Below are positions 48,652 to 58,295 of a stretch of DNA of 64,000 nt, in pieces. The notes under the pieces were generated by a model, which was not told the DNA's origin, made no database searches, and was given only the letters and a program-made list of their open reading frames with translations. Both the position numbers and the translations under genes were made by a program. Source of the stretch: Knoellia locipacati (GTDB lineage: Bacteria; Actinomycetota; Actinomycetes; Actinomycetales; Dermatophilaceae); the NCBI RefSeq assembly GCF_007992835.1, contig NZ_BKBA01000009.1, forward strand, positions 62,001 through 126,000, written 5' to 3'. The first letter of the stretch is position 1, and each line of letters begins with the position of its first letter.

Positions 48652-49409
48652 AGCTCCGCTACGGGGGCGGCCGGTTTGCGCACGACGTACATGAACGACG
48701 TGTAGCGCGGTCCTGCCATGTGCTCGCGCTCGACGTGGACGACCTCGGCGCCCGCAGCGCGCAGTGCGGCCTCGACCCGGGACCGCTTGAGCGGGTGGAA
48801 CTCCATGACGTCGTCGTAGCCGTAGCGGCGCCGGCGGTAGACGTTCTGCCAGGAGTTCGGGAGCCGGCGCACGATGCCCTCGATGCTCAAGTCGCCGTGG
48901 CTCGGGACGGTGAACGCCGCGACGCCCCCGGGGCGCAGGACGCGGACGAACTCCTCGAGATAGCCGGTCTTGAGGTCGTTGGGGATGTGCTGCAGCACGA
49001 TGATGCTCAGCAGGAAGTCGAAGGTGTCGTCCCCGAAGAGAGCGAGGTCGGGGGCCTCGTTGAGGTGGTACTCCACGCGGTCGCCGGCACGGTTGTGGCG
49101 CCGGGCGAGCTCGACCATCGAGGCGGCGATGTCGACGCCGTCGGCACGCTCGAAGTGGCCGGCGAGACCTTGGGTGAGGCGGCCTGCGCCGCAGCCGAAG
49201 TCCATCGCGCGGTGCATCGCGGCCGGCGTCGCGCCGACGCGCCCGAGCATCGCCATGACCTCGTCGACCGCCTGGCGCCCGGTGGCGAAGAAGTCGTCCT
49301 CGTGGCCCTCCCAGCCGCCGCGGTGCCGCTCGGGATAGGCGAGGATCGCCCAGAGGGGGTCGGTCCTGCCGAGACCGTCCCAGTTGCGTCGCAGGTCGTC
49401 GAGTTTCAT
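48648..49409 (-). CDS. SAM-dependent methyltransferase, 253 aa
   Basis: A class I methyltransferase with motif I MDFGCGAGRLTQGL (about residues 70-83), VDIAASMVELARR, and the post-motif LSIIVLQHIPNDLK, then LRPGGVAAFTVPSHG. The C-terminal part includes FHPLKRSRVEAALRAAGAEVV. Context (flippase and GT-C genes) suggests a glycan or glycolipid substrate; this is inference. TAATGT on the minus strand stands 8 nt before the ATG, so it may be leaderless. Confidence 0.85.
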   Translation of the reverse strand: MKLDDLRRNWDGLGRTDPLWAILAYPERHRGGWEGHEDDFFATGRQAVDEVMAMLGRVGATPAAMHRAMDFGCGAGRLTQGLAGHFERADGVDIAASMVELARRHNRAGDRVEYHLNEAPDLALFGDDTFDFLLSIIVLQHIPNDLKTGYLEEFVRVLRPGGVAAFTVPSHGDLSIEGIVRRLPNSWQNVYRRRRYGYDDVMEFHPLKRSRVEAALRAAGAEVVHVEREHMAGPRYTSFMYVVRKPAAPVAEL

Positions 49410-49455
49410 CGGCAGTTACATTAGTACCCGCTGGTAGCCCTGACGATGGAGTGAA

Positions 49456-52400
49456 GTGAACAGCACACGGTCGCGCGACCTCCGGTCACGCATCGCCGCG
49501 GCGTCGACGGAGACGCGCGTGCTGGCCGGGCTCACCGTGCTGCTGGTGGTGCTCGTCCTCGCGAGCGACTTCGGGGTCCTCACCCCCGACACCAAGCCCG
49601 AGATCTTCCTGCGGCCATCGCAGACCGCCGCCCGCTTCGCCTCCGCGTGGCTCGACACCCCGAACCTCGGAACGTCGAACTACAACACCGGCATCGTCCC
49701 GGTGGCCGCGCTGTTCTCGCTCTTCGAGGTCGTCGGCGTCCCGGCCTGGCTCATCATGCGGCTATGGCGCATCGCCCTGCTCGTCCTCGCGGCGTGGGGT
49801 GCCCGGCTCGTGCTGCGCGAGCTCGTGGCGGATCGGCCCGGCTCGTCCGGCCGCGCCGTCGCCGGGGTGGCCGCGGCCGTCGCGTATGCCGCCAACCCCT
49901 ACGTGCTCATCGGCGGCGGGACGACTCCCACGCTGCTGCCCTACGCCCTGCTGCCGTGGCTCGTCGTCTGCTGGCTCCGCGGGTTCCGCGCGCCGTCGTG
50001 GCGCTGGGCCGCGGCGGGAGCGCTCGTCCTCGCGGCGATGAGCGGCCTCAACGCGGGAATCGTCCCGATCATCCAGCTCGTCGTCGTCATCCCCGTCGTC
50101 GTCCACGCGGTCCTCGTCGAGGGACACCGGTTCGCATCCGTCGCCTGGCTCATCCTGCGCACCGGCCTGCTCTACGTCGTGCTCTCGGCCTACTGGCTCA
50201 TCCCCGCCGTCTCCGCCCTCGGCGTCGGCACGGCCATCGCCGAGGCGACCGAGTCGACCCAGGCGATCAACACCGTCAACTCCTTCCCCGAGGTGCTGCG
50301 CGGCCTCGGGATGTGGACCCTCTACGGCGCCGACGCCGACGGCCCGTTCGACCCCGGCCGCCTGTCCTACGTCCTCGGGCCCGTCGTCATCCTGCTGACC
50401 TTCGGCGCTCCCGTCCTGGCCGGGCTCGCCGTGCGGCTGTCGCGCTCACCCGCGCGCCTCTTCGGCGCGACGTGCGTCCTCGTGGGCGCCCTCGTCATGG
50501 TCGGGACCTTCCCCAACGACGACAAGAGCGCGTGGGGACGGGCCGTTGGCGCCGCGATCGACGGCGTGCCCGGCCTCATCGCGTTCCGGACGACGAACAA
50601 GGCCGGAGCCGTCCTCGAGCTCGGGCTGGCCGTCCTCGTCGCCCTCGCGGTCGCCGCCATCGTGCCCCGGCTCTCCACGGCCACCCACCGCTGGGTGGCG
50701 GGGTGGACGGCGGTCGCGCTCGTGGCCGGGGCCGTGGCGCCGGCCCTCAGCGGGGACCTCTTCTGGGTGCGGATGGACGTCCCGGCCTACTGGAAGCAGG
50801 CAGCCGCCGCGGTCAACGAGCGCCCGGGCGACGGCCGCGTGCTCATGGTCCCGGGGACGGGCGTGCCGGCGTACTCGTGGGGCTACAGCGGACCCGACGA
50901 GATCGGTCCGTCGCTGTTCCGCAAGCCGTTCGCCTTCCGCAGCGCGTCCCCCTCCGGGGGCGTGTATGCCGCGAACCTCCTGGCCGAGGTCGACCGACGC
51001 CTGCACCAGGGCACCCTGCCGCAGGGCGCGGTCTCGACGCTCGCGGCATACATCGGCGCGGGTGACGTCATCGGGCGCTACGACGTCAAGGGCACCGGGT
51101 CGGTGGGCGCCAGGGTCGAGGACCAGCTCAGGGAGGACCCGGGACTGACCCTCGGGCAGGGCTACGGCCCGGCCGCGGTGGCCCACGGGGCGCAGGCCCC
51201 GGCGATGGTGAGGTCCGTTGCCGGGACGGTCCCGAGCACCTCGGCGGCGGTCCGCCCCGCAGCGGGCGCACTCGTGGTCGACGGCGCCGGCACCGCGCTG
51301 CCGAGCCTGCAGAGCGCCGGACTCCTCGACGACCGGCCGGGCCTGCTGCTCGCCGGCGCGCTCGACGACGCACAGCTCGCCGAAGCCCTCCGGGACGAGG
51401 CGCGGGTGGTCCTCACCGACGGCAACCCCCGCCGCGAGTGGAGCAACAACAACCCCGCGATCGCAGGACCGCTGCTGCCCGCCACGGTCGACCCGACAGC
51501 CACCCGCGCCCTGTTCACCGCGGCCGACCAGACGGTCGCCGTCATCCGGGGCAACGCCCGCATCGAGACCCGCGGGCAGGGGCTCCTCTTCGGCCCGCAC
51601 GCCTTCGGCGACGTGACGCAGGCGTTCGACGGCGACCGGACGACGGGGTGGCGGTTCGGCAACTTCGGCACCGGCGTGGGCAACGAGGTTGTCATCACGC
51701 CGCGCACCCCGGTGGCCATGCCGCTCATCACCCTCGCCCCGATGCAGGGCGGGCTGGCCGGCATCACCGACGTGCGGGTCACCGCGGTCGTCGACGGGGC
51801 GCCGGTCGTCAAGGACCTCACGTTCACGCCCTGGAACACCTTCCCCGTCTCGGCCGAGATCAGCGACCGTCCCGTGTCGAGCCTGACGATCGCGGTCACC
51901 GGCGTCGACGGGCCCGGCGCGGGCCCCGTGGGGTTCTCCGAGATCACGGTCCCCGGTGTGACGATCGACCGCGCGGCCGCCCTGCCGACCAGGCTCCCGC
52001 GCCGGCTCGCGGCGGCTGCCACGGCGGCCGGCGTCGACCTCGACGAGGTCCCGCTCGACGTCATCCTGCGCCGCAGCATCGGCGACGCCAACGGCCTCTC
52101 GACCGAGGAGCCCACCCTCGAGCGGGAGTTCACCCTCCCCGACGAGCGCAGGTTCGAGGCGACCGGCACGGTCCGGCTCGCGGGGGGTGTCTCCGACGCA
52201 GCCATCGACGAGCTCGCCGGCCAGAAGGACGACGTCGTGGCGCAGTCGAGCTCGCGCGCCTTCGGCAACCCCAACGCCCGCGCCTCGATGGCCCTCGACG
52301 ACAGCGGCGGTGACCCTGACGAGACCACGGCCTGGGTCCCCAACGAGCCCGTCGTCGGGGAGTGGATCTCGGTGGACTTCCCCGAGCGCCGCCTGTCGTC

Positions 52401-53217
52401 GTTCACCTTCACCCAGGACTCCACGAGCTGGGCGACCAAGGCCCTCGTGTCGGTCAACGACGGTGAGCCGACGGAGGTCGCCCTCGAGCAGGGGACGAGC
52501 CGGATCACCCTCCCGGAGGCGGTCGACGCGCACCGCGTGCGGATCCTGCTCACCGAACGCACCGGCAGCGGCTTCGTCCGGGTCACAGACATCGGCCTCC
52601 CGCGCAAGACGACGACGGTCACCCCGCCGTCGGGCTGCGTCGAGGTGGGCACCATCGACGGCAGGCCCCTCGAGGCGGACCTCCGCGAGAACTTCGCCTA
52701 CCTCCTCGACGGCAAGGCGGTCCCGTTCGAGGCGTGCGGGGCCGGCCTCACACTCGACGAGGGGCGCCACCGGCTCTCGGGCCTCACGACGCTGGCGCTC
52801 GACGACCTCCGGCTCTCCTCGGCGGGCACGCCCCCGCCCGAGGTCGCGGCGCCGACCTTCGAGGTCGTGCGTCACGGCACGGCGTCGATGGACCTCCGCC
52901 TCACGTCCGGCTGCTCGCCGTGCCTCGTGTCGTCGGGCCAGTCCTACGACGAGCGGTGGACCGCCGCCCTGGGTGCCAAGGACCTTGGTGCGCCCCTGGT
53001 CCTCGACGGGTACGCCTCCGGGTGGCGGGTCAACGCCGACCCCGGCGACGTCATCTCCATCTCATTCGCGCCCGCCCGCCCCGCGCTGGGCGCTTGGCTG
53101 GTCAGCGGTGCCGCCCTGGTCGCGTGCCTCCTCGTGCTCCTCCTCGGCGCGCGAGGTGGCACCCTGCCGATGCGTGCCTCACAGTGGCGGGACCGACGAC
53201 GGAAGGACGTGGCATGA
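49456..53217 (+). CDS. AftD-like (DUF3367) GT-C arabinofuranosyltransferase-type protein, 1253 aa
   Basis: Residues ~20-450 hold about ten transmembrane helices with an extracytoplasmic loop after the first: TPDTKPEIFLRPS. The Asp-Thr-Lys matches the catalytic loop of DUF3367/AftD-type GT-C transferases. The remaining ~780 residues are extracytoplasmic. They include two or three F5/8-type-C (discoidin-like) carbohydrate-binding domains around DVTQAFDGDRTTGWRFG and EPVVGEWISVDFPERRLSSF, and one last helix (AWLVSGAALVACLLVLLLG). Mycobacterial AftD has the same GT-C plus carbohydrate-binding architecture. The acceptor here is unknown; arabinogalactan need not be present in this organism. It is the first gene of a four-gene overlapping operon. 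Confidence 0.8.
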   Translation: MNSTRSRDLRSRIAAASTETRVLAGLTVLLVVLVLASDFGVLTPDTKPEIFLRPSQTAARFASAWLDTPNLGTSNYNTGIVPVAALFSLFEVVGVPAWLIMRLWRIALLVLAAWGARLVLRELVADRPGSSGRAVAGVAAAVAYAANPYVLIGGGTTPTLLPYALLPWLVVCWLRGFRAPSWRWAAAGALVLAAMSGLNAGIVPIIQLVVVIPVVVHAVLVEGHRFASVAWLILRTGLLYVVLSAYWLIPAVSALGVGTAIAEATESTQAINTVNSFPEVLRGLGMWTLYGADADGPFDPGRLSYVLGPVVILLTFGAPVLAGLAVRLSRSPARLFGATCVLVGALVMVGTFPNDDKSAWGRAVGAAIDGVPGLIAFRTTNKAGAVLELGLAVLVALAVAAIVPRLSTATHRWVAGWTAVALVAGAVAPALSGDLFWVRMDVPAYWKQAAAAVNERPGDGRVLMVPGTGVPAYSWGYSGPDEIGPSLFRKPFAFRSASPSGGVYAANLLAEVDRRLHQGTLPQGAVSTLAAYIGAGDVIGRYDVKGTGSVGARVEDQLREDPGLTLGQGYGPAAVAHGAQAPAMVRSVAGTVPSTSAAVRPAAGALVVDGAGTALPSLQSAGLLDDRPGLLLAGALDDAQLAEALRDEARVVLTDGNPRREWSNNNPAIAGPLLPATVDPTATRALFTAADQTVAVIRGNARIETRGQGLLFGPHAFGDVTQAFDGDRTTGWRFGNFGTGVGNEVVITPRTPVAMPLITLAPMQGGLAGITDVRVTAVVDGAPVVKDLTFTPWNTFPVSAEISDRPVSSLTIAVTGVDGPGAGPVGFSEITVPGVTIDRAAALPTRLPRRLAAAATAAGVDLDEVPLDVILRRSIGDANGLSTEEPTLEREFTLPDERRFEATGTVRLAGGVSDAAIDELAGQKDDVVAQSSSRAFGNPNARASMALDDSGGDPDETTAWVPNEPVVGEWISVDFPERRLSSFTFTQDSTSWATKALVSVNDGEPTEVALEQGTSRITLPEAVDAHRVRILLTERTGSGFVRVTDIGLPRKTTTVTPPSGCVEVGTIDGRPLEADLRENFAYLLDGKAVPFEACGAGLTLDEGRHRLSGLTTLALDDLRLSSAGTPPPEVAAPTFEVVRHGTASMDLRLTSGCSPCLVSSGQSYDERWTAALGAKDLGAPLVLDGYASGWRVNADPGDVISISFAPARPALGAWLVSGAALVACLLVLLLGARGGTLPMRASQWRDRRRKDVA

Positions 53218-53570
53218 GCACTGCTGTCGCCAGACGTCCACGGCCGGCCCCGTGGGAGCCACCGCTGTGGCTTCTCGCCGCGGCTGCGGTCTGGGCCACC
53301 GTGGGCTGGGTCGCCGCCGTCGTCGCCCTGCTCCTGCTCGTCGGCGAGCGGGTGGTCCGGCCGGGTGGCCGCGTCCTCGCGACGGCCGCCGTCGTCCTGC
53401 TCGTCGCGGTGCCGGTGGCCTGGTTCCTCGGGTCCTCGCTCCCGCTGTACCCGCCCGCCACCCGGCTCAACGACAACCTGGTCGCCCACCACATCGGTGG
53501 CCTCGCCATCTGGGTCCACTTCCTCGCTGCCTGCGTGGAGGTCCGTCCCGGGGAAAGTGACACAGCATGA
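53214..53570 (+). CDS. Small membrane protein, 118 aa, unknown
   Basis: Two or three hydrophobic segments (LWLLAAAAVWATVGWVAAVVALLLL split by Trp, and VLATAAVVLLVAVPVAWFLG) are followed by YPPATRLNDNLVAHHIGG and a short amphipathic end. I do not recognise a family. The ATG overlaps the AftD-like stop and its own stop overlaps the next gene (ATGA), so it belongs to the same operon and probably to the same membrane machine. Confidence 0.7.
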   Translation: MSTAVARRPRPAPWEPPLWLLAAAAVWATVGWVAAVVALLLLVGERVVRPGGRVLATAAVVLLVAVPVAWFLGSSLPLYPPATRLNDNLVAHHIGGLAIWVHFLAACVEVRPGESDTA

Positions 53571-54292
53571 ACGCCGCCGACACCGCACCGGTGTGGCTCC
53601 TGCGCCTCCTGCGGGTCGCCGCCGCGGCGCTCCTGGGCTCCGCGATCCTCGTCTGGGTGACCCCGGTCAACGCCCCGGGCCAGAACCTCGTACCCGTGGG
53701 CTGCGGGTCTCCGGCCGCCCCGGCGACCGACCCCCTCGCCGACTTCGTGTGCCGTGACCTCGTCGGGGGAGCGAAGACCCTCGCGGTGGCGCTCGCCATC
53801 GCCGCGGGCGTGCTGCTCCTGCTGAGCGAGCTCGCCCTGCCGCGCGTCCTCGGGCGCCCGTGGGTCCGCGGCGTCGCGCTGGCGTCGGTGCTGGCGGTGC
53901 CGGCCCTCGCTCTCGCGACCGCGTCGATGTTCGCGACGGTGGCGGCGTCCGGGGCCGACGGCACGCTGATCCGCTGCGGCACGCCGCTCGCCCCCGCGCA
54001 CGACACGATCTCCACACAGCTGTGTGGCCAGCTCCCGGACCGGGACAAGTCGCTGGCCCTGGGGGCGATCGGTCTCGCGCTGCTCACCCTCGTGGGTGCC
54101 GGCTACGTCTCGAGCGCGATGCACCCCACCGGCCCCGCTGCGGACGACCCCGGGGCGAGGTCGGACGCGGGGGACGGGCCGGACGACCCCGGGGGCTCCG
54201 GTGGGGGCTCCGGCAGCGAAGGACCGACCGACCACACACCGACGGCATGGACGTCGTCCTACGGCTCGCCCTCCTGGGAAGGACGCTCATGA
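53567..54292 (+). CDS. Membrane protein with duplicated Cys-motif loop, 241 aa, unknown
   Basis: Four transmembrane helices arranged as two pairs. The loop after helix 1 reads [19 protein letters not shown] and the loop after helix 3 reads [19 protein letters not shown]. This is an internal duplication with two cysteines per loop, probably extracytoplasmic disulfides. The C-terminus is a Gly/Asp/Ser-rich flexible tail. No family is recognised. It overlaps its neighbours on both sides by 4 nt. Confidence 0.7.
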   Translation: MNAADTAPVWLLRLLRVAAAALLGSAILVWVTPVNAPGQNLVPVGCGSPAAPATDPLADFVCRDLVGGAKTLAVALAIAAGVLLLLSELALPRVLGRPWVRGVALASVLAVPALALATASMFATVAASGADGTLIRCGTPLAPAHDTISTQLCGQLPDRDKSLALGAIGLALLTLVGAGYVSSAMHPTGPAADDPGARSDAGDGPDDPGGSGGGSGSEGPTDHTPTAWTSSYGSPSWEGRS

Positions 54293-55029
54293 GCTTCGAG
54301 GAGTACTACCAGGGCAACGTCACCTACATCTCGCGGGTCGACCCACGCCTGGCCCGGATCATCGAGCTCGTCACCGAGCTCCGTCCCGAGCGCCTGCTGG
54401 ACATCGGCTGCGGACGCGGCTTCCTGCTCGACCGGCTCGCGGATGCGGGGCTCACGGGCCTCACGGGCGTCGACGTCTACGACGACGTGGCGAGCGAGCG
54501 GTTCGACTACGCGCGCGGCGACGTCACCCAGCGGCTGCCGTTCGAGGACGCGAGCTTCGACTGCGTCGTCGCCGGGGAGATCATCGAGCACGTTCCCGAC
54601 CCCGACGCCTTCCTCCGCGAGATCCGTCGCGTCCTCGTGCCCGGGGGGACCCTCGTCGTGTCCACGCCCAACATGGTGTCGTGGGCCAACCGCGTCCTCG
54701 TGCCGTTCGGCGTGCAGCCCCTCGGGACCGAGACGAGCAGCGAGGTCGCGCTCGGGCGTCGCCACCGGGTCCTCGGCCAGGGCAACCAGGTGCAGGGCCA
54801 CCTCAAGGTCTTCACCTTCCGGGCGCTGACAGAGATCCTCGAGCGCTACGGCTACACCGTGCGCCGACGCGAGGGTGTCCCCGCGTTCTTCCCGAAGCCG
54901 ATCGACCGGTTCGACCGGTTCGTCTCACGGTCGATGCTGTCGATGGCGTCGGGTCTGCTCTACGTCGCCACGACACCCGTGGGGGAGTGGCCGACGCCGC
55001 CACCGGGACGCCGCCACGAGGGCTGCTGA
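54289..55029 (+). CDS. SAM-dependent methyltransferase, 246 aa
   Basis: Class I fold: motif [20 protein letters not shown] (about residues 36-54), VDVYDDV, the acidic post-I region, [14 protein letters not shown] and [13 protein letters not shown]. These are typical of UbiE/COQ5-like O- or C-methyltransferases, but the substrate is not determined. Last gene of the AftD-like operon (ATGA overlap). It converges with the acyltransferase gene 51 bp away. Confidence 0.85.
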   Translation: MSFEEYYQGNVTYISRVDPRLARIIELVTELRPERLLDIGCGRGFLLDRLADAGLTGLTGVDVYDDVASERFDYARGDVTQRLPFEDASFDCVVAGEIIEHVPDPDAFLREIRRVLVPGGTLVVSTPNMVSWANRVLVPFGVQPLGTETSSEVALGRRHRVLGQGNQVQGHLKVFTFRALTEILERYGYTVRRREGVPAFFPKPIDRFDRFVSRSMLSMASGLLYVATTPVGEWPTPPPGRRHEGC

Positions 55030-55080
55030 GCCGCGACAGTCCCAGCGGTGGGGCAGTCGCACATCGCCCTCGCGGCAGGC

Positions 55081-56280
55081 TCAGCGCAGGTGGAGCGGGA
55101 TGCCCTTGCTCCACGCGATCGCCGGCCGCTCGACGAAGTGGTAGGTCAGCGCCCCGAGCGGGATCGCCACGGCGAGCAGGATCGCGAGCCAGATCGCGAG
55201 CCCCGCGAAGCCGGGTTGGATCGACACCCCGTCGGCGAGGAGCAGCATCGCCGGCATGTGCCACAGGTAGATGCCGTAGGACCAGCGCCCTGTCGCGACC
55301 AGCCAGCGCATCGAGAAGAGGCGGTTGAGCGGGGAGTCGTCGGCTCCCGCGGCCACACCCACGAGGAGCACGACCGCGAGCAACGTGCAGGCCGCCGTGC
55401 GGATGGAGACCTCCGAGAAGGTGGCCGGCTGGAACGTCCACGGACCGCCGAGGGGCGAGTTGCCCAGCAGGGCGAGCGCGAGCGCCACGACGATGACGAG
55501 CCACTGGTGGCCCGCGAACCAGCGCACCGCGCGCATCGTGCCGCGTCCGCTCTGCTCGACGACGAGCAGGTGTGCGACCAGTGCACCGAGCATGAAGCAG
55601 ATGATGAAGCCCGGCAGCCACAACGGGAAGGTGATCATCCGCCCGAAGTCCTCGACGTGGAACATCACGTAGTAGCGCCACCCCGCACTGACGGCGAAGG
55701 CGATCGCGACTGCGACGAGCATGGGCCGCACGGGATGCCTGAGGCCACGCAACCGCGACAGCGTCGCGACGGCGACCGCGACGAGGGGGACGGCGGCATA
55801 CCAGGAGAGCTCGGTCCCGAGGCTCCAGGTGTGCTCCATCCCGGGGCGCAGCCCATCGGCCCCGAAGGTGTTGGTCAGCGTGAGGGCCCGGAACCAGCCA
55901 TCGGCCTCGAGCGGACGTGAACCGGGCAGCACGAGAGCGGTCACGAGGAGGACGACGAGGTATGCCGGGAAGATCCGCCAGATGCGACGTCGCGCGAAGG
56001 TCGAGACGGAGGGCTTGTCGGCGACGCCGATGAGCCACCGCGACCACGGCTGGATGAGCAGGAAGCCCGACAGGACGAACAGCGCGATCGGGCCGTAGCC
56101 GTGAAGGCCGAGCCACGGGTAGGCCGTGTGCCCGGAGCCGTGGACGAACACGACCACGAGGGCCGCGAAGCCGCGCAGGCCGGTGAGCCCGTCGACGTGG
56201 CCACCGGCTGAGCTGAGCCGACGACCTGCGCGCGTCCCGGAGGAGGCGTCGGCAAGGATCTCCGGACTGGTGGCGGCCAC
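55081..56280 (-). CDS. Acyltransferase 3 (OafA/YrhL-like) membrane protein, 399 aa
   Basis: Ten or more transmembrane helices. The family's N-terminal motif is present as DGLTGLRGFAALVVVFVHGSGH, with the conserved His, followed by LFVLSGFLL and RRIWRIFPAYLVVLL. The C-terminal GIYLWHMPAMLLL is the usual last signature. Such proteins transfer acetyl or other acyl groups to extracytoplasmic sugars or lipids. The GTG at 56280 is divergent from the GT-C gene at 56337. The mycobacterial aftD region also contains an acyltransferase of this type (Rv0228), supporting a shared module. Confidence 0.88.
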   Translation of the reverse strand: MAATSPEILADASSGTRAGRRLSSAGGHVDGLTGLRGFAALVVVFVHGSGHTAYPWLGLHGYGPIALFVLSGFLLIQPWSRWLIGVADKPSVSTFARRRIWRIFPAYLVVLLVTALVLPGSRPLEADGWFRALTLTNTFGADGLRPGMEHTWSLGTELSWYAAVPLVAVAVATLSRLRGLRHPVRPMLVAVAIAFAVSAGWRYYVMFHVEDFGRMITFPLWLPGFIICFMLGALVAHLLVVEQSGRGTMRAVRWFAGHQWLVIVVALALALLGNSPLGGPWTFQPATFSEVSIRTAACTLLAVVLLVGVAAGADDSPLNRLFSMRWLVATGRWSYGIYLWHMPAMLLLADGVSIQPGFAGLAIWLAILLAVAIPLGALTYHFVERPAIAWSKGIPLHLR

Positions 56281-56322
56281 GTGCGCAATTCAAACATGCA
56301 GGGCGCTCTCCGGTCTTGGCTC

Positions 56323-56328
56323 TAGGCT
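56323..56328 (+). promoter_or_regulatory. -10 box (TAGGCT) for the GT-C gene
   Basis: TAGGCT ends 8 nt before the ATG at 56337 in the 56-bp divergent region shared with the acyltransferase gene. The spacing is at the upper end of what I see for leaderless starts here. Confidence 0.45.
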
Positions 56329-56336
56329 TCCTCACC

Positions 56337-58082
56337 ATGACCTCGCGCCGGTGGGACCCACGGTCCCCGCGCGGGGTGGTCCCCGTCGTCCTCGCGGTGC
56401 TCCAGGCAGTCCTCGTCCTCGGTCCGGGGCTGGGTCGTGGCGTCGTCATCACCCACGACATGCCGTGGTCGCCGGACCCGCGCTGGACGCCCTTCGTGCT
56501 CGGCCTCGACACCCCCGCGCCGCGGGCGGTCCCCAGCGACGCCGTCGCCGTGCTGCTCGGCAAGGCCGTGGGCGCGTCGATGGCGCAGCACCTCGTCCTC
56601 CTCACGATCCTCGTCACGCTCGCGCTCGGGGCGGCCGCGCTCCTCGCCGAGCTCGTCCCCGACGTGGGGATGGCCGGCCGCTGCGCCACGGTCGTCGCCG
56701 CCGTCTGGAACCCCTTCGTGTCCGAGCGTCTGGCCGTCGGCCAGTGGGTGGTCGTGCTGGGTCTCGCGGTCCTCCCGTGGGCCTTGCGCGGCGCCCTCCG
56801 CGTCGTGCGCGGCACGTCGACGGTGTATGCCGTGGCACCTGCCCTGCTGTTCGCGGGGCTCGGGGGAGTGAACGCGTTGCTCGTCGTGAGCGGGGCGGTG
56901 CTCACCGTCCTCCTCGCCGGCGCGGTCCGGGCACGGTCGTGGCCGGTCGCCCGGGCTGCGGGGGTCTCGCTGCTCCTCACGGCGGGCCTCGCCGGGGCCT
57001 GGGCGGTGCCGGCCCTCACCGCCCGCCCGGTCGCCGACGCCCTCGGGGCCCGGGCGTTCGCCCCGGTCGCGGACTCGCCCGTCGGTGTCATCGGCTCGCT
57101 GCTCGGCGGTGGCGGGTTCTGGAACACGGGCACCCACCCCGAGCCACGGAGCCATGTCCTCATCGCCCTCACCGCTGCGCTCCTCATGACCGCGGGCGTG
57201 GCGCTCGCCCTGGTGGCGGCGCCCGGCCGGGACGGCCTGCTGCTCGCGGCCCCGCTGGCGGTCTTCGGGGTGCTCGTGCTGCTGAGCGTGAGCGGGCCGG
57301 CCGAGCAGCTGTGGGACACGCTCGTGCACCGGGTGCCCGGCGGTGGTGCGCTGCGCGACAGCCAGAAGCTCATCGCGCCGTGGGTCGTCGTCGGCGCGGC
57401 CGGACTGGGTGTCCTGGCGGACCGGGCTGCTCGTCGCCTCCCCGCCGGTCTCCGGGGGCCGGCGGTCGCGCTGCTCCTCGGCCTGCCCCTCGTCCTGTCC
57501 CCCCAGCTGGCGTGGGGCATCGGAGGTCGCCTCGATGCCGTGACCGTGCCCTCGGACTACCGGCAGGGCGTCGACGAGCTCGCGGCGCTGCCGCCGGGGG
57601 ACGTCGGGCTGCTCCCGTGGAGCCAGTACCGCCGCTACGGGTGGAACGACAGCAGGGTCTCGCTCACCCTGGCACCGAGGACCGTCGACCGGGTCGTGCT
57701 GTACGACGACTCGCTCCCGCTGCGCTCCGGCACGATCGCCGGCGAGAGTGCGCGAGCCGCCGAGGTCTCCAAGAGCATCGGCGCCGGAACCCCACCCGAC
57801 CGGGCCCTGGCCGCTGAGGGGGTGCGCTACGTCGCCGCCGAGCTCGGGTCGGGTCTCGACGTCGACACCGGCGCGCTGCGGTCCTCGGGGCGGGTCGTCG
57901 TGGACCGCCCGAGCCTCCTCGTCGTGGACGTCGGAGGGCCGGCACGGAGCCCTTCCGCGTCCGGCGCGGGGGTGCTCGGCTGGGGCGTGACGCTCCTCAC
58001 GGCGCTGGGGATCATCGGGTGGCGTGGCGCGCGGCGGACTGACCGCAAGTTACTGACCGGTCTGCTACGCTCACGCCCATGA
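56337..58082 (+). CDS. GT-C-like polytopic membrane protein, 581 aa
   Basis: About ten transmembrane helices. An extracytoplasmic loop after helix 1 carries VITHDMPWSPD, where Asp residues occupy the position of GT-C catalytic residues. The C-terminal ~150 residues are soluble (SDYRQGVDELAALPPGDVGLLPWS onward), with one last helix near the end. Size and context resemble the mycobacterial transmembrane protein Rv0226c, next to a GT4 and a methyltransferase; that is from memory. The donor is unknown but likely a polyprenyl-phosphate sugar. The stop overlaps the ATG of the 48-aa gene (ATGA). Confidence 0.65.
   Translation: MTSRRWDPRSPRGVVPVVLAVLQAVLVLGPGLGRGVVITHDMPWSPDPRWTPFVLGLDTPAPRAVPSDAVAVLLGKAVGASMAQHLVLLTILVTLALGAAALLAELVPDVGMAGRCATVVAAVWNPFVSERLAVGQWVVVLGLAVLPWALRGALRVVRGTSTVYAVAPALLFAGLGGVNALLVVSGAVLTVLLAGAVRARSWPVARAAGVSLLLTAGLAGAWAVPALTARPVADALGARAFAPVADSPVGVIGSLLGGGGFWNTGTHPEPRSHVLIALTAALLMTAGVALALVAAPGRDGLLLAAPLAVFGVLVLLSVSGPAEQLWDTLVHRVPGGGALRDSQKLIAPWVVVGAAGLGVLADRAARRLPAGLRGPAVALLLGLPLVLSPQLAWGIGGRLDAVTVPSDYRQGVDELAALPPGDVGLLPWSQYRRYGWNDSRVSLTLAPRTVDRVVLYDDSLPLRSGTIAGESARAAEVSKSIGAGTPPDRALAAEGVRYVAAELGSGLDVDTGALRSSGRVVVDRPSLLVVDVGGPARSPSASGAGVLGWGVTLLTALGIIGWRGARRTDRKLLTGLLRSRP
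58066..58071 (+). promoter_or_regulatory. -10 box (TACGCT) inside the GT-C gene end, for the 48-aa gene
   Basis: TACGCT ends 7 nt before the ATG at 58079, within the last codons of the upstream gene. It could produce a leaderless mRNA for the small protein alone. Confidence 0.45.
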
Positions 58083-58225
58083 CGCCTGTTCTCGCCACCG
58101 TTGGATCGGTCATCACTGGTGCCGTCCTCGCCCTCTTCACCGTCGTCGGTGGAGTGTCGGCCATCTCGCCCAGCCCCAACGCGCCGAGCAAGAGCGAACA
58201 GGTCGTCATCTACGACGCTCCGTGA
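58079..58225 (+). CDS. DUF2613-like small membrane/secreted protein, 48 aa
   Basis: The sequence starts MTPVLATVGSVITGAVLALF, one transmembrane or signal helix, followed by a short polar part ending QVVIYDAP. Size, helix, tail and location near aftD genes fit the DUF2613 small proteins of actinobacteria (Rv0236A lies next to aftD in M. tuberculosis). The ATG overlaps the GT-C stop and has a TACGCT box 7 nt upstream. A Rho-independent terminator follows 26 nt after its stop. It may help the neighbouring glycosyltransferases, but this is inferred only from conservation of position. Confidence 0.7.
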   Translation: MTPVLATVGSVITGAVLALFTVVGGVSAISPSPNAPSKSEQVVIYDAP

Positions 58226-58251
58226 CCGACCGGCCCAGGGCCGACCGATGC

Positions 58252-58282
58252 AAGCCCCGCCGCGCACAGCGCAGCGGGGCTT
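58252..58282 (+). terminator. Rho-independent terminator after the 48-aa gene
   Basis: AAGCCCCGC (58252-58260) pairs with GCGGGGCTT (58274-58282). An inner stem GCGC/GCGC with ACA loop stacks on it. TTTGT follows, making a short T-tract. It is the clearest intrinsic terminator in the window. Confidence 0.85.
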
Positions 58283-58295
58283 TGTCGACTCCGCG

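Noticed and set aside
54243-54250. CGGCATGG as another copy of the dispersed word
   Set aside because: It differs at two of eight positions, so it was not counted. Likewise CTATGCCG at 28984 and 40220 lacks the leading G.
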